Shown: piece by piece, positions 7,242-7,665 of the stretch
Layout: every line of letters begins with the position of its first letter
Position numbering within the stretch: the stretch's first letter is position 1
Assembly (NCBI GenBank): GCA_021815535.1
Contig: JAKAGL010000113.1
Span: 1-7,665, forward strand
Length of the DNA stretch: 7,665 bases
Origin: a bacterium
GTDB taxonomy: Bacteria > Nitrospinota_A > UBA7883 > JACRGQ01
Direction of reading: 5' to 3'
The notes under the pieces: generated by a model
What the model saw: the letters and a program-made list of their open reading frames with translations, nothing else
The model's database searches: none
Told to the model about the DNA's origin: nothing
Made by a program: the position numbers and the translations under genes

Positions 7242-7338
7242 CGGGTACAGCAGGTTTCAACCTGCTGTTGGCTTGCAAGAGCCATGATTTTTGTTGTTTC
7301 CTTCGGAAACAACCACAGGATGAATCCTGTGGTACCCG
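7242..7338. repeat. Inverted pair of related hairpin repeats (REP/BIME-like or MITE-like)
   Basis: Hairpin A has perfect 10-bp arms ACAGCAGGTT (7247-7256) and AACCTGCTGT (7259-7268). Hairpin C has perfect 10-bp arms ACCACAGGAT (7312-7321) and ATCCTGTGGT (7324-7333). The 28-nt unit 7242-7269 and the reverse complement of 7311-7338 match at 22 positions and begin with the same CGGGTAC, so they are inverted copies of one element. The outer CGGGTAC (7242-7248) and GTACCCG (7332-7338) can pair and close the whole structure. The 41-nt linker holds TGGCT/AGCCA (7269-7273 with 7280-7284) and hairpin B, GTTGTTTCC/GGAAACAAC (7293-7301 with 7305-7313). The layout resembles paired REP sequences mobilised by RAYT-type transposases, but no such gene is in the window and the family is not identified. 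Confidence 0.65.
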
Positions 7339-7571
7339 CATGTCGTCGGCCCTGTAGACCGACCCTCTCCCGCTGTTTCCCCCTAGAAGCGGAGTCACTC
7401 CTGACGCCGGTTCGCTCCTTCTATATGCGTACCCAATTTATCGAGAGAGCCAACGAGCAAGATCTCACCCCCGAAATCCCATACAGAGGCAAGCGCGGGT
7501 GGAATAATTGGAAGTGATGATGCGGTTGGGACGTTTGGCTGTTGTGAAGGATCCGATGCCGCTGGCGGCAT

Positions 7572-7589
7572 TGCAAGAAATGCAAGAAA
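7572..7589 (+). repeat. 9-bp tandem duplication TGCAAGAAA x2
   Basis: TGCAAGAAA occurs twice without a gap (7572-7580 and 7581-7589). It directly follows the hairpin ATGCCGC (7556-7562) / GCGGCAT (7565-7571). Slippage or a small target duplication could produce it; no function is apparent. Confidence 0.6.
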
Positions 7590-7665
7590 GTTAAGCGTGA
7601 AAACCGATAAAAGAAGTTATTTTGCAATAATCCGATACGGATTACCGGCACAATGAATTGCGCCT

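Larger units (their letters stand above)
7177..7665. other. Non-coding tail after gltD, rich in palindromes
   Basis: No convincing gene was found in these 489 bases on either strand. The open frames are short, lack ribosome sites and run through palindromes. In order the stretch holds an IPAKAGVQ-type repeat (7185-7211), an inverted pair of related hairpins (7242-7338), and minor stems at 7345-7363 and 7370-7392. Then come a short echo of gltD coding sequence (7392-7424), a hairpin 7556-7571, a 9-bp tandem duplication (7572-7589), and a hairpin TAATCCG/CGGATTA (7628-7644). GC content falls from about half to roughly 40% in the last 65 bases. An extended -10-like TGCAATAAT at 7623-7631 could belong to a gene beyond the window, but no -35 partner is visible. 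Confidence 0.6.

Noticed and set aside
7242..7338. CRISPR array or attachment site
   Set aside because: There are only two related units, they are in inverted rather than direct orientation, and there are no regular spacers.
7173..7517. A 114-codon plus-strand frame after gltD starting at a GTG that overlaps the gltD stop
   Set aside because: Its N-terminal part is the translated interspersed repeat and the inverted hairpins. There is no ribosome site, and it looks like chance coding through palindromes.

Overview
The window comes from a bacterial chromosome with GC-rich coding sequence and strong G/C preference at third codon positions. All recognisable genes are on the + strand. The interspersed palindrome that encodes 'IPAKAGVQ' and the two-subunit NADPH-type glutamate synthase suggest a Gram-negative, proteobacteria-like or deltaproteobacteria/Nitrospinota-like organism. 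The sequence alone does not fix the taxon.

Layout. Positions 1-249 hold the 3' end of a DsrE/DsrF/DrsH-like (COG2210-type) small cysteine protein, followed by a perfect 13-bp GC hairpin. Positions 378-929 encode a complete DUF502 two-helix membrane protein, closed by two tandem intrinsic terminators (907-949 and 950-990). An AT-rich promoter region (about 1007-1065, with a perfect TATAAT) and a leader with a 17-bp perfect palindrome then lead into gltB (best start GTG 1154, stop 5710). gltB is separated by only 2 nt from gltD (5713-7176). From 7177 to the end there is no convincing gene. That stretch holds a palindromic interspersed repeat that may end the gltBD transcript, an inverted pair of related hairpins (7242-7338), a short echo of the gltD 3' coding sequence, and AT-richer sequence with tiny ORFs.

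How the genes work together. gltB and gltD encode the large and small subunits of glutamate synthase (GOGAT). The small subunit oxidises NADPH on FAD and passes electrons through Fe-S clusters to FMN in the large subunit. The large subunit releases ammonia from glutamine and channels it to 2-oxoglutarate, giving glutamate. Their near-contact and shared leader indicate one transcript with coupled translation. The DsrE-like and DUF502 genes are separated from gltBD by terminators and look functionally unrelated.

No new multi-gene system is visible. The coding part is ordinary core metabolism. The least ordinary material is the non-coding tail after gltD. There, two inverted copies of one hairpin differ at exactly three base pairs, and every difference preserves pairing.
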